From an uncultured Bacillota bacterium (GTDB lineage Bacteria; Bacillota_I; Bacilli_A; Erysipelotrichales; Erysipelotrichaceae): a stretch of 11,091 nt of DNA. Shown in pieces: positions 1-5,253 of the stretch. A program made the position numbers and the translations under genes. The notes under the pieces are model-generated. The model had not been told where the DNA came from, did not search any database, and worked only from the letters and a program-made list of their open reading frames with translations. Location: contig CASEHR010000014.1 in the NCBI GenBank assembly GCA_949287785.1, positions 1 to 11,091 on the forward strand. Direction: 5' to 3'. Every line of letters starts with the position of its first letter. Position 1 is the stretch's first letter.

Positions 1-62
1 ATATTCCGAAAGCATTGCAGCCATATATGGGTGGTAAAGAAATCATCAAAGGTGAAGACTAG
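1..62 (+). CDS. serS: Seryl-tRNA synthetase, C-terminal end only (partial)
   Basis: Only the last 19 codons are in the window; the frame begins at base 3 and ends with TAG at 60-62. The readable tail is IPKALQPYMGGKEII followed by KGED. This matches the conserved end of class II seryl-tRNA synthetases (form IPEVLRPYMGG..I), the segment that completes the catalytic domain. SerS charges tRNA-Ser in the cytoplasm. The identification is supported by the following genes, because serS lies a short distance upstream of tadA, the SRP RNA and dnaX in Bacillus-type chromosomes. The evidence is a short tail plus context, so a related synthetase cannot be fully excluded. Confidence 0.8.
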   Translation, partial: IPKALQPYMGGKEIIKGED

Positions 63-66
63 GTCT

Positions 67-100
67 TCCCTTTTATGTTACACGTGAAACATAAAAGGGA
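67..100. repeat. 34-bp near-perfect palindrome after serS, centred on a parS site
   Basis: The arms at 67-79 and 88-100 are perfectly complementary over 13 bases, and the inner CACGTG is itself a palindrome. Only the A80/A87 pair breaks the symmetry. As RNA it would form a hairpin just downstream of the serS stop, so it may end serS transcription. However, no T-tract follows on either strand, so it is not a standard intrinsic terminator. Its centre coincides exactly with the centre of the first parS-like site. Confidence 0.75.
76..91. promoter_or_regulatory. parS centromere site (ParB/Spo0J binding), perfect consensus match
   Basis: The bases TGTTACACGTGAAACA match the Bacillus-type parS consensus TGTTNCACGTGAAACA at every specified position. 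ParB (Spo0J) binds this 16-bp palindrome, spreads along the DNA and loads SMC, so that origins are segregated. parS sites cluster near oriC, and the neighbours (serS, dnaX, recR, mnmG) are typical origin-proximal genes. The assignment rests on the sequence match alone; no parA or parB gene is in the window. Confidence 0.85.
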
Positions 101-116
101 TGTTCCACGTGTAACG
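101..116. promoter_or_regulatory. Second parS-like site, two mismatches
   Basis: TGTTCCACGTGTAACG matches the parS consensus except at positions 12 (A to T) and 16 (A to G), and keeps the CACGTG core and GTT/AAC flanks. Its centre is 25 bp from that of the perfect site. It ends four bases before the Shine-Dalgarno of the HAD gene, so bound ParB could cover that gene's 5' region. Noc sites differ from parS at few positions, so Noc binding is an alternative. Confidence 0.65.
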
Positions 117-129
117 CTTAGGAGAAACT

Positions 130-792
130 ATGTATAAAGCAGCGATATTTGATTTTAATGGCACACTGTTTGACGACAGCACCATCCATATCAAGATCTG
201 GGAAAAACTCTATGATGAGATCAGTGATCACAAAGGTGATTACAAGACTTTTTCAAAAAATCTTTTAGGTGCTCACAATAAGACGCTGATCGATAAGATG
301 TATCAAAGCGTCAATAAAAAGATCGGACCGGAAGAAAATGACCGGCTATCAGAACGTAAGGAAGCGATGTATCGTGAGTATGCGATAAAGAATGATCTTT
401 GTCATCTTATCAAAGGCGCAGACAAACTTATGGATGAGATAAAAGATCATGATATGAAAATGAATCTGTGCAGCGCTTCGATCAAAGCGAATATCGATTT
501 CTTTTTTGCGGAATTTCATGTGGATAGGTGGTTTGATCCGAAACTGGTCGTCTATGATGACGGGACGATGCATGATAAAGTGCTCATGTATCAAAAGGCA
601 GCAGCGATGATCGGTGCTGATATCAAAGACTGTCTGATCTTCGAGGACAGTGATTATGGCGCGGAATGTGCCGTCAAGGCCGGTGCTGATGTCATTCTGA
701 TCGATCGTTTCCATAACAAATCACCCAAAGAAGGGATCATTCAGATTGTATATGACTTTGATGAAGTCGATCGTGAATTGATATTTGCTTAG
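130..792 (+). CDS. HAD-superfamily hydrolase (phosphatase-like)
   Basis: The 220-residue protein has the haloacid-dehalogenase layout. Motif I is DFNGTL at residues 8-13, with nucleophile D8. A helical cap spans roughly residues 15-100. Motif II has S115 in LCSAS, motif III has K150, and motif IV is FEDSDYG at 171-177. The family forms a phospho-aspartate intermediate and usually acts on small phosphorylated metabolites in the cytoplasm. The usual second Asp of DxD is N10 here; I recall DFNGTL as a feature of a Firmicute HAD subfamily, so this may be normal for its group. A good Shine-Dalgarno (AGGAG, 120-124) supports the ATG at 130. It is monocistronic: parS sites lie upstream and the SRP RNA promoter overlaps its stop codon. 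The substrate cannot be told from sequence. Confidence 0.85.
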   Translation: MYKAAIFDFNGTLFDDSTIHIKIWEKLYDEISDHKGDYKTFSKNLLGAHNKTLIDKMYQSVNKKIGPEENDRLSERKEAMYREYAIKNDLCHLIKGADKLMDEIKDHDMKMNLCSASIKANIDFFFAEFHVDRWFDPKLVVYDDGTMHDKVLMYQKAAAMIGADIKDCLIFEDSDYGAECAVKAGADVILIDRFHNKSPKEGIIQIVYDFDEVDRELIFA

Positions 793-813
793 ACTGCGTA
801 AATATGTTATGAT
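785..813 (+). promoter_or_regulatory. Promoter of the SRP RNA gene, extended -10
   Basis: TTGCTT (785-790) and TATGAT (808-813) are separated by 17 bp, and TG at 805-806 gives an extended -10 element (TGnTATGAT). Transcription would start about 7 bases downstream, near 819-821, which matches the 5' end of the SRP RNA helix. The -35 box overlaps the last codons of the HAD gene. Confidence 0.75.
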
Positions 814-820
814 TTTTAGC

Positions 821-898
821 GGTACAACAGCTATGATCTAATCTGGTCAGGTCCGGAAGGAAGCAGCCATACGACCCTCTAGTTGTGTGTACCTTTTT
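821..898 (+). ncRNA. ffs: Signal recognition particle RNA, small (4.5S-like) type
   Basis: The segment 845-868 carries the universally conserved SRP helix 8 core (GGTCAGGTCC, the GGAA tetraloop and AAGCAGCC), which binds Ffh. GGTC 845-848 pairs with GACC 873-876. The outer helix pairs 821-833 with 880-893 over about 13 base pairs with one bulged base. A T-tract at 894-898 follows the 3' arm, so this helix also acts as the terminator. At about 73-78 nt the RNA is shorter than the roughly 114-nt E. coli 4.5S RNA, and it lacks the Alu domain of the Bacillus scRNA. Short forms like this are known in Mollicutes and relatives. In Bacillus the gene lies between tadA and dnaX; here it precedes tadA. 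End positions are inferred from the fold and promoter. Confidence 0.93.
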
Positions 899-903
899 AT
901 TTT
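888..903 (+). terminator. Intrinsic terminator formed by the SRP RNA 3' helix arm and T-rich tail
   Basis: The last arm of the SRP RNA terminal helix (TGTACC, 888-893) is followed by TTTTTATTTT. This gives the stem plus U-tract of a factor-independent terminator. Some readthrough must occur if tadA is to be transcribed from the same promoter, since its ATG lies at 907. Confidence 0.6.
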
Positions 904-906
904 AAT

Positions 907-1359
907 ATGGAAGATAGAGATTTTATGATGATCGCCCTCAAACAAGCGCAGAGGGCATATATTGAAGATGAGGTACCGGTTGGCTGTGTGATCGTTCATG
1001 ATGATAAGATCATCGCATCGGCGCACAATGAGAAAGAGAAGCGGCAGGACACGACTGCCCATGCTGAAATCCTGGCGATCCAAAAAGCCGAGGAGATATT
1101 AAAGACCTGGCATCTGGAAGACTGTACCTTATATGTAACCTTAGAGCCGTGCATGATGTGTACAGGCGCTATCGTTCACAGTCGTATCAAGCGGGTCGTC
1201 TATGGAACAGAAGATCCAAAAGGCGGTGCTTTGATGAGCAATATCAGACTGAGAGATATCAAAGGGATCAATCATTATCCCATCATTGACGGTCCGGTCA
1301 TGAAAGAAGAATGCAGCGGGATCCTGAAGGATTATTTCAAAGGCAAGCGGCATAAGTAA
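907..1359 (+). CDS. tadA: tRNA-specific adenosine deaminase TadA
   Basis: TadA deaminates A34 to inosine in the anticodon of tRNA-Arg(ACG), allowing CGU/CGC/CGA decoding. With the ATG at 907 the protein has 150 residues, normal for the family. The zinc and catalytic residues are in place: HAE at 52-54 (H52 ligand, E54 proton shuttle) and PCMMC at 81-85 (C82 and C85 ligands). The N-terminus (DFMMIALKQA) aligns with the first helix of known TadA proteins. The frame is open further upstream to a TTG at 883, but that would lie within the SRP RNA, so I reject that start. No convincing Shine-Dalgarno precedes 907; the upstream bases are the T-rich tail of the SRP terminator. An internal ATG pair at 925/928 is an alternative start but would remove part of the first helix. 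Confidence 0.93.
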   Translation: MEDRDFMMIALKQAQRAYIEDEVPVGCVIVHDDKIIASAHNEKEKRQDTTAHAEILAIQKAEEILKTWHLEDCTLYVTLEPCMMCTGAIVHSRIKRVVYGTEDPKGGALMSNIRLRDIKGINHYPIIDGPVMKEECSGILKDYFKGKRHK

Positions 1360-1367
1360 GTCAGCTA

Positions 1368-1376
1368 TGATATAAT
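1368..1376 (+). promoter_or_regulatory. Extended -10 promoter element directly upstream of dnaX
   Basis: TGATATAAT (TG, one base, then a perfect TATAAT at 1371-1376) lies in the 24-bp gap between tadA and dnaX. No -35 box is recognisable at 16-18 bp upstream, which is acceptable for extended -10 promoters. The predicted start is at about 1383-1384, at the first base of the dnaX ATG, so the transcript would be leaderless or nearly so. It would drive the dnaX to ThyX-like operon. Confidence 0.6.
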
Positions 1377-1383
1377 TATTGAT

Positions 1384-3003
1384 ATGGCATATCAAGTATT
1401 ATATCGTAAATATCGACCACAGACTTTTGAGGAAGTCGTTGGTCAGGATCATATTGTCAAGACTTTATTGAATGCGGTCAAAAAGAACAAGATCTCGCAT
1501 GCTTATTTGTTCTGCGGACCGAGAGGGACTGGTAAAACATCGATCGCCAAGATCTTTGCGAAAGCTTTAAATTGTACGAGCGAAGATAAGATCCCTTGCG
1601 GTGAGTGTGCCAACTGTAAAGCAATAGCAGATGGCAGCTTCCCTGATTTTTTTGAACTCGATGCCGCCAGCAACAATTCCGTTGATAATATCCGCAATCT
1701 GGTCGAGGGAGCTTCATACCAACCGATGCAGGGTAAATATAAGATCTACATTCTGGATGAAGTACACATGCTGTCACCGAGTGCAGCCAATGCCCTTTTG
1801 AAGACATTAGAAGAGCCGCCGGCCCATGTCATCTTTATTTTAGCGACAACAGATCCGCAAAAGCTGCTGCCGACGATCTTATCGCGCTGTCAGCGTTATA
1901 ACTTCACTAAAGTATCCGATGAGGATATGAAAAGAAGGCTTGTGGAGATACTGAACAAAGAAGCGATCGAATATGATGAGGGAGCTCTTGATATCATCTG
2001 TGATCTGGCAGATGGCTGTGTAAGAGATGCTCTTTCGATCCTGGATGAAGCTTTGGCGTATGGTGATTATCGGTTATCGACAGCTGATCTGATCCAGATG
2101 TTCGGTCTTATGACCAGGGAAGCCAAGACAGAATTGCTTGTCGACATCAAAAGCAAGCGCATCGATGATGCGATCACGAAAGTCAAGTCCTTATATCGTC
2201 AAGGAATCGATATAAAATCACTGACCCAGGACATGATCAGGATATTCAAGGATCTTGTCATCTATAATGAAACGCAAAGTGAAAGGTTATTGACGGTCAT
2301 CGATAAGAATGATGTACAAAAGCTGTCATCTTTTTACAGTAATGAGGAAGCACTGACGGCGATCGATATTCTGATCAGAGCACTGGATATTTACCGTAAA
2401 GGTCAGGATCAGCTTTCCTATTTTGAGATCGTAGTATTGAAGATCGCCGAATTGACATCTGAAAATAAAAAAGAGAGTAGATCTTCATCCGTCTTTGATG
2501 AAGAGATCAAAGTTCAGAAGAAACCGGATATAAAACTTGAACTCGATGAAGTGAAGATGAAAAAAGAAGATATCATCTCCGTTTTGAAAGTTGCCAGTAA
2601 AGAGCGCAAGGAACACGATAATGTCATCTATGAAAGACTACGGGATTTCAGTTTTGATGAGAATAAGCGACGTTATTTCGCTCTTTTGAAGGATACGGAG
2701 ATCTTTGCTTCCGCTGATGATATGATCATCTTTGGTGCATACAGCGAAAGCGGTGCCCATCAGATCAATGATATCGACAATAATAAAGACCTTTATTACT
2801 TTCTGATCGATGAGTTTGGTATCGATAAGATGGTCTATGCATTGGGACCGAGCGAAAAAGAAGCGGTAGCCAGATCGTTTGTCGCCAGTATCAATGATGA
2901 GCTGATCCCATATGAAGTAGTGCGTTATCCGAAAAGGGAAAAGAAAGACCTTGTGTCGAAGCTTGAGGAAGCTTTCGGCAAGGTGGAGGTGATCGATGAG
3001 TGA
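1384..3003 (+). CDS. dnaX: DNA polymerase III clamp-loader subunit tau (gamma/tau)
   Basis: DnaX is the ATPase of the clamp loader that places the beta clamp on primed DNA and, in its full-length tau form, links the replicative polymerases. The AAA+ part is clear: N-terminus YQVLYRKYRPQTF, Walker A GPRGTGKTS at 45-53, zinc ligands C64, C72, C75 and C78, Walker B ILDEVHML at 123-130, and sensor-1/arginine-finger region ending in SRC at 167-169. Domain III ends near residue 355. A charged, Lys/Glu-rich linker follows, then a C-terminal domain (about 395-539) that is poorly conserved, as usual. At 539 residues it is near the Bacillus length. There is no Shine-Dalgarno before the ATG; the start is fixed by the conserved N-terminus. 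The gene overlaps recR by 8 bases. An A6 run followed by an immediate -1 stop and a hairpin occurs at 2467-2504 (see separate entry). Confidence 0.97.
   Translation: MAYQVLYRKYRPQTFEEVVGQDHIVKTLLNAVKKNKISHAYLFCGPRGTGKTSIAKIFAKALNCTSEDKIPCGECANCKAIADGSFPDFFELDAASNNSVDNIRNLVEGASYQPMQGKYKIYILDEVHMLSPSAANALLKTLEEPPAHVIFILATTDPQKLLPTILSRCQRYNFTKVSDEDMKRRLVEILNKEAIEYDEGALDIICDLADGCVRDALSILDEALAYGDYRLSTADLIQMFGLMTREAKTELLVDIKSKRIDDAITKVKSLYRQGIDIKSLTQDMIRIFKDLVIYNETQSERLLTVIDKNDVQKLSSFYSNEEALTAIDILIRALDIYRKGQDQLSYFEIVVLKIAELTSENKKESRSSSVFDEEIKVQKKPDIKLELDEVKMKKEDIISVLKVASKERKEHDNVIYERLRDFSFDENKRRYFALLKDTEIFASADDMIIFGAYSESGAHQINDIDNNKDLYYFLIDEFGIDKMVYALGPSEKEAVARSFVASINDELIPYEVVRYPKREKKDLVSKLEEAFGKVEVIDE
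2467..2504 (+). promoter_or_regulatory. Candidate programmed frameshift / slippage site in dnaX
   Basis: A run of six A (2467-2472, Lys362-Lys363) is followed by G. After a -1 shift the next codons are AGA, GAG and the stop TAG at 2478-2480, giving a product of about 365 residues that ends just after clamp-loader domain III. Nine bases past the run, a perfect 8-bp stem (2482-2489 with 2497-2504, 7-nt loop) could stall the ribosome. The arrangement resembles the E. coli dnaX site that makes gamma. However, the codon phasing is AAT AAA AAA, not A AAA AAG, so transcriptional slippage is as likely as ribosomal slippage. Confidence 0.45.
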
Positions 3004-3598
3004 TATTTACCCCAAGAGTTTAGCTAGATTGATCGAAGACTTGAAACATCTGCCTGGCGTCGGTGAAAAGACAGCTCAGCGTTATGCTTTCTCACTTTTA
3101 AAGGAAGATCACCTTTTCATCGAAGGTCTGGCCGAAGATCTGCGTAAGGTCAAAAGCGAGATCGTCACCTGCCCTAAGTGCGGTTTTATCAGTGAGAAAG
3201 GGCGGTGCATGATCTGTGATGATCTGCTTCGTGATCATACGTCGATCATGGTCGTATCGTATGATCAGGATGTGATCGCCATGGAGAAGACGCAGACATA
3301 TCGCGGTCTGTATCATGTCTTAAAAGGGGTGATATCATCATCAAAAGGCATATATCCCGATGATCTCAATATCACTTCTCTTCTGAAGCGCCTGGATGGG
3401 ATCAAAGAGGTCATTATCGCTGTTTCACCGACGATCGATGGTGAGACGACGGCGCTGTATCTTGAAAAGATATTAGCCAGATACGACATTCTGGTTACAC
3501 GGATCGCCCACGGACTGCCGATGGGTGCCAGTCTGGATTATGCTGATGAGCTCACACTTATCCAGGCTTTGAACAATCGTCGATCAATAAAGGAGTGA
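2996..3598 (+). CDS. recR: Recombination mediator protein RecR
   Basis: RecR works with RecO (and RecF) to load RecA onto SSB-coated DNA at gaps. The 200-residue protein has all expected parts: helix-hairpin-helix LPGVGEKTAQR (19-29), a four-Cys zinc finger (C59, C62, C71, C74), the Toprim region (about 82-175) with SPTIDGET, and the C-terminal ARGLPMG-type segment (here AHGLPMG, 171-177). The Toprim stretch normally reading VVEE is VVSY at 86-89, so the conserved acidic residue is Ser88. The ATG at 2996 overlaps the dnaX end and is preceded by a strong Shine-Dalgarno (GGAGGTG). The YbaB/EbfC gene that usually sits between dnaX and recR is absent here. Confidence 0.96.
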   Translation: MSDIYPKSLARLIEDLKHLPGVGEKTAQRYAFSLLKEDHLFIEGLAEDLRKVKSEIVTCPKCGFISEKGRCMICDDLLRDHTSIMVVSYDQDVIAMEKTQTYRGLYHVLKGVISSSKGIYPDDLNITSLLKRLDGIKEVIIAVSPTIDGETTALYLEKILARYDILVTRIAHGLPMGASLDYADELTLIQALNNRRSIKE

Positions 3599-3602
3599 TG
3601 AG

Positions 3603-5252
3603 ATGAAGAAAGATATAGAGATAGCTCAAGAAAACGAGATGATGCCGATCGTTGAGATCGCTAAGAAATTGGGTATCAACGAAGGCGATATCGATCTGTA
3701 TGGTAAATATAAGGCTAAAGTCAATCTGAGGGCTGAGGATTTCGATGATAAGGATGGTAAACTCATCCTGGTCACAGCGATCAATCCTACCGGAGCCGGT
3801 GAAGGCAAATCGACGGTCACGATCGGCTTGGCCGATGGTCTGGCAAGACTGAATAAAAGCGTCTGTGCCTGCCTGCGTGAACCTTCGATGGGACCGGTCT
3901 TCGGGCGAAAAGGCGGCGCGACAGGCGGCGGTTATGCCCAGGTGATGCCGATGGAAGATATCAACTTGCATTTCACCGGTGATATGCACGCCATCACTGC
4001 CTGCAACAATCTGATCTCGGCGGTGCTGGATAATTCGATCTATCACGGCAACCCATTAAACATCGATCCTGATAAGGTCGTCTGGCCGAGATGCCTTGAT
4101 CTGAATGACCGGACTTTAAGAGAAATCACGATCGGTCAGGGCAAAAAGATCAATGGTATCGAAAGAAAAGACCATTTCTGCATCACGGTAGCGACGGAGA
4201 TCATGGCGATCTTATGTCTGAGCAGAGATCTTGAAGATTTCCGAAGGCGCGTCGAAAAGTGCATCGTGGCATATACCTTTGATGGGAAGGCGATAACAGT
4301 CAAAGATCTCGGGATCGCCGGTTCTTTGTGTACATTGATGAAAGATGCGATAAAACCGAATCTCGTCCAGACATTGGAACACACACCGGTTCTTGTGCAT
4401 GGCGGTCCGTTTGCCAATATCGCTCATGGCTGTAATTCCCTGATCGCTACAAGACTGGCCCAAAAACTTGCCGATTATGTCGTCACGGAAGCCGGTTTCG
4501 GCAGTGATCTGGGGGCTGAAAAGTTTTTGGATATCAAATCACGGGTCGGTGGTCTGACACCGGATGCGATCGTCATCGTAGCGACTATCCGGGCATTGAA
4601 ATACAACGGCGGGTCAAAGGAAGACGAACTGGCAAAAGAAGATGTCGAGGCACTAAAAAGCGGCATCGGCAATCTTGATAAACACATCGATTCCATGAGC
4701 AAGTTCAATGTCCCGCTTTGTGTAGCTATCAATCACTTTGAAAGCGACAGTCAGAATGAGATCGACTTTTTGATCGATCATGTTCAAAAGCAGGGCGTCG
4801 ATGTGGTCTTTGCGGATGGTTTTATGAAAGGTGGAGCAGGAATGACGGATCTGGCTCACGAGATCGTAAAACTATGCAAGAAAGAAACGCATTATCATCC
4901 GTTATATGATATCGATGCACCGATCAAAGAGCGGATCGAAACGATCGCTAAAGAGATCTATGGGGCAAGATCGGTCGTTTATAGTGAAGAAGCAGAGAAA
5001 AAGATCGATATGTATAAGGACCTTTCGGTGCCGGTCTGTATGGCTAAAACACCGAATTCACTGACTGATGACCCCAAGATATTGGGCCGTCCGACAGATT
5101 TTGATATCCATGTGCGCGATATCAGTTACAGCGCCGGTGCCGGATTCCTTGTTATCTATACCGGCAATATTCTGACGATGCCGGGCTTACCGGCACATCC
5201 AAATGCAATCGATATCGATATCATCGATGGCAAGATCAGCGGTCTTTTCTAA
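3603..5252 (+). CDS. fhs: Formate--tetrahydrofolate ligase
   Basis: This enzyme makes 10-formyl-tetrahydrofolate from formate, THF and ATP, feeding purine synthesis, initiator-tRNA formylation and, after reduction, methylene-THF. The 549 residues span the full family length. The ATP-binding loop is NPTGAGEGKST at 61-71 (commonly TPTPAGEGKTT). It is followed by EPSMGPVFGRKGGATGGGYAQV, the family hallmark, then PMEDINLHFTGDMHAI. GGPFANIAHG and the C-terminal YTGNILTMPGLP motifs are also present. The ATG at 3603 follows AAAGGAG located in the end of recR, with a 4-base gap between genes. Its stop is one base before the next ATG, which indicates co-translation with the CARF-nuclease-like gene. 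Confidence 0.98.
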   Translation: MKKDIEIAQENEMMPIVEIAKKLGINEGDIDLYGKYKAKVNLRAEDFDDKDGKLILVTAINPTGAGEGKSTVTIGLADGLARLNKSVCACLREPSMGPVFGRKGGATGGGYAQVMPMEDINLHFTGDMHAITACNNLISAVLDNSIYHGNPLNIDPDKVVWPRCLDLNDRTLREITIGQGKKINGIERKDHFCITVATEIMAILCLSRDLEDFRRRVEKCIVAYTFDGKAITVKDLGIAGSLCTLMKDAIKPNLVQTLEHTPVLVHGGPFANIAHGCNSLIATRLAQKLADYVVTEAGFGSDLGAEKFLDIKSRVGGLTPDAIVIVATIRALKYNGGSKEDELAKEDVEALKSGIGNLDKHIDSMSKFNVPLCVAINHFESDSQNEIDFLIDHVQKQGVDVVFADGFMKGGAGMTDLAHEIVKLCKKETHYHPLYDIDAPIKERIETIAKEIYGARSVVYSEEAEKKIDMYKDLSVPVCMAKTPNSLTDDPKILGRPTDFDIHVRDISYSAGAGFLVIYTGNILTMPGLPAHPNAIDIDIIDGKISGLF

Positions 5253-5253
5253 C

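Noticed and set aside
349..714. 121-residue minus-strand reading frame opposite the HAD gene
   Set aside because: Covers the conserved HAD motifs in antisense, with no motif of its own and no convincing Shine-Dalgarno.
883..906. Upstream TTG start for tadA adding eight residues
   Set aside because: These bases form the 3' helix arm and T-tract of the SRP RNA; the added residues do not resemble TadA.
3558..4046. 162-residue minus-strand reading frame opposite recR end and fhs
   Set aside because: It lies opposite strongly conserved fhs sequence, has no recognisable motif and reads as the complement of an Asp/Ile-rich coding frame.
5206..5235. Short repeat of ATCGAT/GATATC near the fhs end
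   Set aside because: It simply encodes the Ile-Asp-rich fhs C-terminus and reflects the general GATC/ATCGAT bias; it is not a tandem repeat element.
5203..5253. Upstream start for the CARF-nuclease-like gene within fhs
   Set aside because: It would add 17 Ser-rich residues read out of frame from fhs; the ATG at 5254 gives a natural first beta strand.
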